64,000 bases of DNA. It comes from Prevotella sp. GTDB taxonomy: Bacteria > Bacteroidota > Bacteroidia > Bacteroidales > Bacteroidaceae. Of this stretch, positions 61,025 to 64,000 are shown in pieces (within the stretch, counting starts at the first letter, position 1; each line of letters starts with the position of its first letter). The notes below the pieces were generated by a model. It saw only the letters and a list, made by a program, of their open reading frames with translations. It was not told where the DNA came from and did not search any database. The position numbers and the translations under genes were made by a program. The stretch lies in the NCBI GenBank assembly GCA_017462915.1, contig JAFTQG010000013.1, positions 62,001 to 126,000 of the forward strand, given 5' to 3'.

Positions 61025-62301
61025 TGCGTATCTCCTTTCTGTGGCTCTGCCACACATATTTGCCCTGTCACGGCATCGCTTATTAGACGTTGCTTGAACT
61101 CTTTCAGATAGTCTATCTCTGCCTGTAGGTCTGCCATGTATTGGTCTATCTTTGATAGTTTTGAATCTATGTACTTGACTATAGCTTGCTGCTCGGAGAG
61201 AGGGGGTAGCATAATACTATTTTTGCGCAACATATCATAATTAATGTTTTGTCCCTCTCTTATTCCCGTCACGCAAGTCTGTAAAAGGCAGATAAATGGG
61301 TGTGACTTAAAGAGGTATTTTATATAATTTGAATCAACTTCCTCTGATGGTTCTAAAATAGTATATGCCGCACTGATGATACCTTGATAATAGGCATATT
61401 CGATGCCACCTTGAAACGACCTCAAACTGATTACGAAATCACCGACCTTCACAAGTTTCAGTCCTTCTAGTCCTTTGTTTACAACAACGACCCTGTTTTC
61501 ATACATTTCTTGAGGTATGACTCCATATTTTTGTGTTGCACAAAGCACAGGCTCGTTTGGAAATCCCTTTTCAGAGCGTTCCTTGAATAAGAATTTAATT
61601 TTTCTTGTTCCCCAATGTTCTGGTATCATGCCAATCCAAGGTATGCCCGAATCTTTCATAGGAGCATTCGGATTCAGACCTTTGGTTACCACATTTGCAA
61701 TCTCGGATTGCCTTAAGCTGTCAAGCAGCTCTCTCTCTCTCTGCGCAACATATTGTTCGATTTTAGAGGTTTTTACTTTCAAATAGTCGGATATAACTAA
61801 TTGCTCTCGCAATGGTGGAATAGGCAATAAAAATCTATTCAAATTATCAGATGGCAAGCGCCATCTACCTTTGTTGGACACACCTCTTCCCAAATTGTAA
61901 AATATACGAGCTTTGTAGCACAATTGGAAGATGAAAAGGTAGAATGATTTATCAATAATCACTTTTCTCCGTGTTCTGAACGTTTTATAATCAGGACTTG
62001 TTACACCTTTTTGTGTGGAACAATCTACATATCCAGTCAATAAGTCCATCGAATTCATTACATAATCCCCTGGACAAACTATTTGATATTTTGAATAGTC
62101 GCTTGCTATTTGTCCCTCATTGCTCTCTATGTCCTTTACTTTAAGCCCTTTTTGAGTTACAGAGAGGACATTATAGCCAAGACAATTTGCAAGATCTTTC
62201 TTAATAAGAAATATTCTTCTGAATTGCTTTATGTCCCAATGGTTTGGAATGACACCCATCCATTCGCCACAAGTATCTTTATAATCATTATATCTTTTCA
62301 T
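61021..62301 (-). CDS. hsdS: Type I restriction-modification specificity subunit HsdS
   Basis: 426 residues with two target-recognition domains, each opening with the family phrase (GVIPNHWDIKQFRRIFLIKK near 15 and SGIPWIGMIPEHWGTRKIKF near 215). Each ends in a conserved helix (PLREQLVISDYLKVKTSKIE; PLSEQQAIVKYIDSKLSKID). The second helix leads into IDYLKEFKQRLISDAVTGQI. HsdS sets the split DNA recognition site for the HsdM methylase. It follows hsdM by 24 bp and overlaps the DUF3791 gene by 4 bp. Confidence 0.93.
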   Translation of the reverse strand: MKRYNDYKDTCGEWMGVIPNHWDIKQFRRIFLIKKDLANCLGYNVLSVTQKGLKVKDIESNEGQIASDYSKYQIVCPGDYVMNSMDLLTGYVDCSTQKGVTSPDYKTFRTRRKVIIDKSFYLFIFQLCYKARIFYNLGRGVSNKGRWRLPSDNLNRFLLPIPPLREQLVISDYLKVKTSKIEQYVAQRERELLDSLRQSEIANVVTKGLNPNAPMKDSGIPWIGMIPEHWGTRKIKFLFKERSEKGFPNEPVLCATQKYGVIPQEMYENRVVVVNKGLEGLKLVKVGDFVISLRSFQGGIEYAYYQGIISAAYTILEPSEEVDSNYIKYLFKSHPFICLLQTCVTGIREGQNINYDMLRKNSIMLPPLSEQQAIVKYIDSKLSKIDQYMADLQAEIDYLKEFKQRLISDAVTGQICVAEPQKGDTQ

Positions 62302-62325
62302 ACAGAATAATCATGCTATCAGGAG

Positions 62326-64000
62326 TTAAACATTCAATATTTCTTCGAGTGCACCCTTCAGCCTGTTTTCAATATTTTCTATGTCTGCAGTGATTTCTGA
62401 TATGGGACGCAGTTCAACAGGTTTGTAAAAATACTTAGTGAAGGAAAGTTCGTAACCTACCACCACCTCGTCAGCATTGTAGAACGCATCGGGAGCGTAT
62501 GGTAGCACTTCGTTCTGCATAAAAGCATCGATACCGCCAGTGTATAGCAACGGAACTTGCTCCACATCCCGAAGGTAGGCATCCACTGCCACTGGACTAT
62601 CCAGTTTTGTAGGCTTTATATGGCAAGCTTCTGCGTCTTCGTCGCGCTTGCCAAGATGTTTGCGGACAAGACTTATTTTAGATGCAGGTACTTTCACCTT
62701 CATCTGCTCTAACATAAGGAATAGGGCAAAGTCTCCCACAGGATGACCGCCCAGATTCTTGCGCCATGCTTCTACGACACGCTGCAACAACTGCACATCG
62801 TCCTTGTTCTTCAATTCAGGAAGTTCAATGTCCTCCAGCTTCTCGTAGGTCAAACGTAAAGGTCGTTCCACCGTCACCTTGTAATAACCGAATTCCTGAT
62901 TGGGGAATATTTTGCTCTGTTCCGTTTCTTTGAAGTCCGTTAGCATTTGAAGAATAGCCTTTCGGTCATCTTCGCTTGTTTCGCAATTTTTCTCCCCAAG
63001 GTTCTTGCGCAATGGCGTACATTGTTTGGTGGCATCTATCAGTTGCACAAGTCCCTTCCTACGTTCTTCTTTTCGATTAGTTACTACCCAAACGTATGTC
63101 CCGATACCTGTATTATAGAAATCCTTTTCAGGCATGGCTATGATAGCTTCAAGCAAATCGTGCTCGATGATATATTTGCGCAGATTGCTTGCTCCGCTAC
63201 CAGCATCACCCGTAAACAGCGAAGAACCATTATGTACTTCAACAATTCTGGTACCCAATACCGTATCGTCAACCATACGGCTGACGTTGTTAGCAAGGAA
63301 CAGCATCTGACAGTCGCTGATGTCGGGCAGGAAACATATTTCTTCCCGTTCTTCTCCGCTTCCAACTGCAATAGTAAAACGGGAATCGGTAAACTTGGCT
63401 TTCTCCGTTTCTTTCAGTCCACGTTTCTTCAAGTCCTCTTTCCACGGAGTACCAAAAGGTGGATTGGAGATACAAAAGTCGAATGTTTCGCCTGAATGAC
63501 CGTCGCGTGAGATAGTAGAGTCGAATGCGATAAACTCTCTTTCTTCGCCTGCAAACGTATATTGGAATGATTTAATCTGTCCGGAAATCATCAAGTCGGC
63601 CTTGCAAGTTGCGTAAGTTTCCGGCAACAGTTCTTGTCCGTAGATATGAATGACCGCATTCTTCCCACGCTCCTTGGCAATCTGCTGAATACGTTCTTGC
63701 GCAATCGTAAGAATACCACCTGTGCCACAGGCACCATCATAGACTTTGTAGGTCGAGTCGGTGATTTTGTCCTCAATCGGGATGATGGCAAGGTCTGCAA
63801 GCAAGTGGACATAATCACGGGGTGTGAAATGTTCTCCGGCCTCGGTCACATTGTTTTCCTCATTGAACTTGCGCAGCAGTTCCTCAAACATTGTGCCTAC
63901 GGTATGGTTGTCAAGGGCAGGATGCAGGACGTTCCCCTCTTCATCCAATATAGGCTTGGCACTGAGATTGATTTTATCGGACGTAAACTTTTCAATGATA
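62326..64000 (-). CDS. hsdM: Type I restriction-modification methylase HsdM (5' end outside window)
   Basis: The frame is open to the right edge of the window, so the N-terminus is missing; the TTG at 63948 is not a credible start. The visible part contains the N6-adenine methylase motifs: VYDGACGTGGILTIAQERIQ (SAM-binding motif I) and FCISNPPFGTPWKED (NPPF, motif IV). HFTPRDYVHLLADLAI precedes them. With HsdS it methylates adenines within the recognition site. Since only an hsdR remnant remains at the other end, this locus may now act as a methylase without its restriction partner. Confidence 0.95.
   Translation of the reverse strand, partial: IIEKFTSDKINLSAKPILDEEGNVLHPALDNHTVGTMFEELLRKFNEENNVTEAGEHFTPRDYVHLLADLAIIPIEDKITDSTYKVYDGACGTGGILTIAQERIQQIAKERGKNAVIHIYGQELLPETYATCKADLMISGQIKSFQYTFAGEEREFIAFDSTISRDGHSGETFDFCISNPPFGTPWKEDLKKRGLKETEKAKFTDSRFTIAVGSGEEREEICFLPDISDCQMLFLANNVSRMVDDTVLGTRIVEVHNGSSLFTGDAGSGASNLRKYIIEHDLLEAIIAMPEKDFYNTGIGTYVWVVTNRKEERRKGLVQLIDATKQCTPLRKNLGEKNCETSEDDRKAILQMLTDFKETEQSKIFPNQEFGYYKVTVERPLRLTYEKLEDIELPELKNKDDVQLLQRVVEAWRKNLGGHPVGDFALFLMLEQMKVKVPASKISLVRKHLGKRDEDAEACHIKPTKLDSPVAVDAYLRDVEQVPLLYTGGIDAFMQNEVLPYAPDAFYNADEVVVGYELSFTKYFYKPVELRPISEITADIENIENRLKGALEEILNV

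Overview
The window looks like a chromosome segment of a Bacteroidales bacterium, most likely Prevotellaceae. The evidence is the TTTG-N19-TAnnTTTG type promoters, the short C-terminal tails resembling type IX secretion sorting signals, a BspA-type leucine-rich repeat protein, several glycoside hydrolase families known from Bacteroides/Prevotella, membrane-bound regulators with Reg_prop/Y_Y_Y sensors, and a Bacteroides-type mobilizable element with a MobV relaxase. No rRNA, tRNA or CRISPR array was recognised.

Layout. 0-10 kb: the end of a DUF4143 ATPase gene, a secreted protein of unknown function, an AGCS-type sodium/amino-acid symporter, an SDR oxidoreductase, a Fic protein, a secreted DUF4424-like/SH3 protein, and a membrane-anchored winged-helix regulator paired with an outer-membrane beta-barrel protein. 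10-20.5 kb: a pentose module made of xylulokinase, a kinase-less transmembrane AraC regulator, a GH43 and a GH3 enzyme. 21-38.3 kb: a six-gene operon (GH95, GH140, sialidase-like, GH78 fused to sialidase-like, probable GH138, GH137-GH2) behind one canonical promoter. Its content matches enzymes known to dismantle rhamnogalacturonan II, especially side chain A: GH95 for L-galactose, GH2 for glucuronic acid, GH138 for galacturonic acid and GH140 for apiose. No SusC/SusD pair lies in the window, so uptake must be encoded elsewhere. 39-43.9 kb: two small envelope proteins, then the housekeeping rplM-rpsI-rpsB-tsf block. 44-48.7 kb: a second kinase-less transmembrane AraC regulator, a decayed gene tail, and a short BspA-like protein behind a long, repeat-rich leader.

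48.7-60 kb is mobile DNA: a four-HTH DNA-binding protein, a tyrosine recombinase, an excisionase-like protein, a RecA-fold ATPase, a frameshifted primase-like gene, an oriT-like hairpin region and a MobV relaxase. Cargo follows: a frameshifted Crp/Fnr regulator, an SMR and an MFS exporter, and a small phosphatase-like protein. 60-64 kb (minus strand) is a type I restriction-modification locus, hsdM-hsdS, followed by three ATGA-coupled small genes (DUF3791, DUF3990 and a third small protein) that look like a toxin-antitoxin module, and then only the first ~28 codons of hsdR.

Intergenic DNA is unusually structured. Three arrays share an exact 22-nt period and a GGTSACC core. A 66-bp promoter-bearing repeat occurs three times and contains a covarying palindrome. 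A 195-bp MITE-like element interrupts a second, unrelated 22-nt repeat array. A 32-bp tandem repeat has a distant inverted arm.
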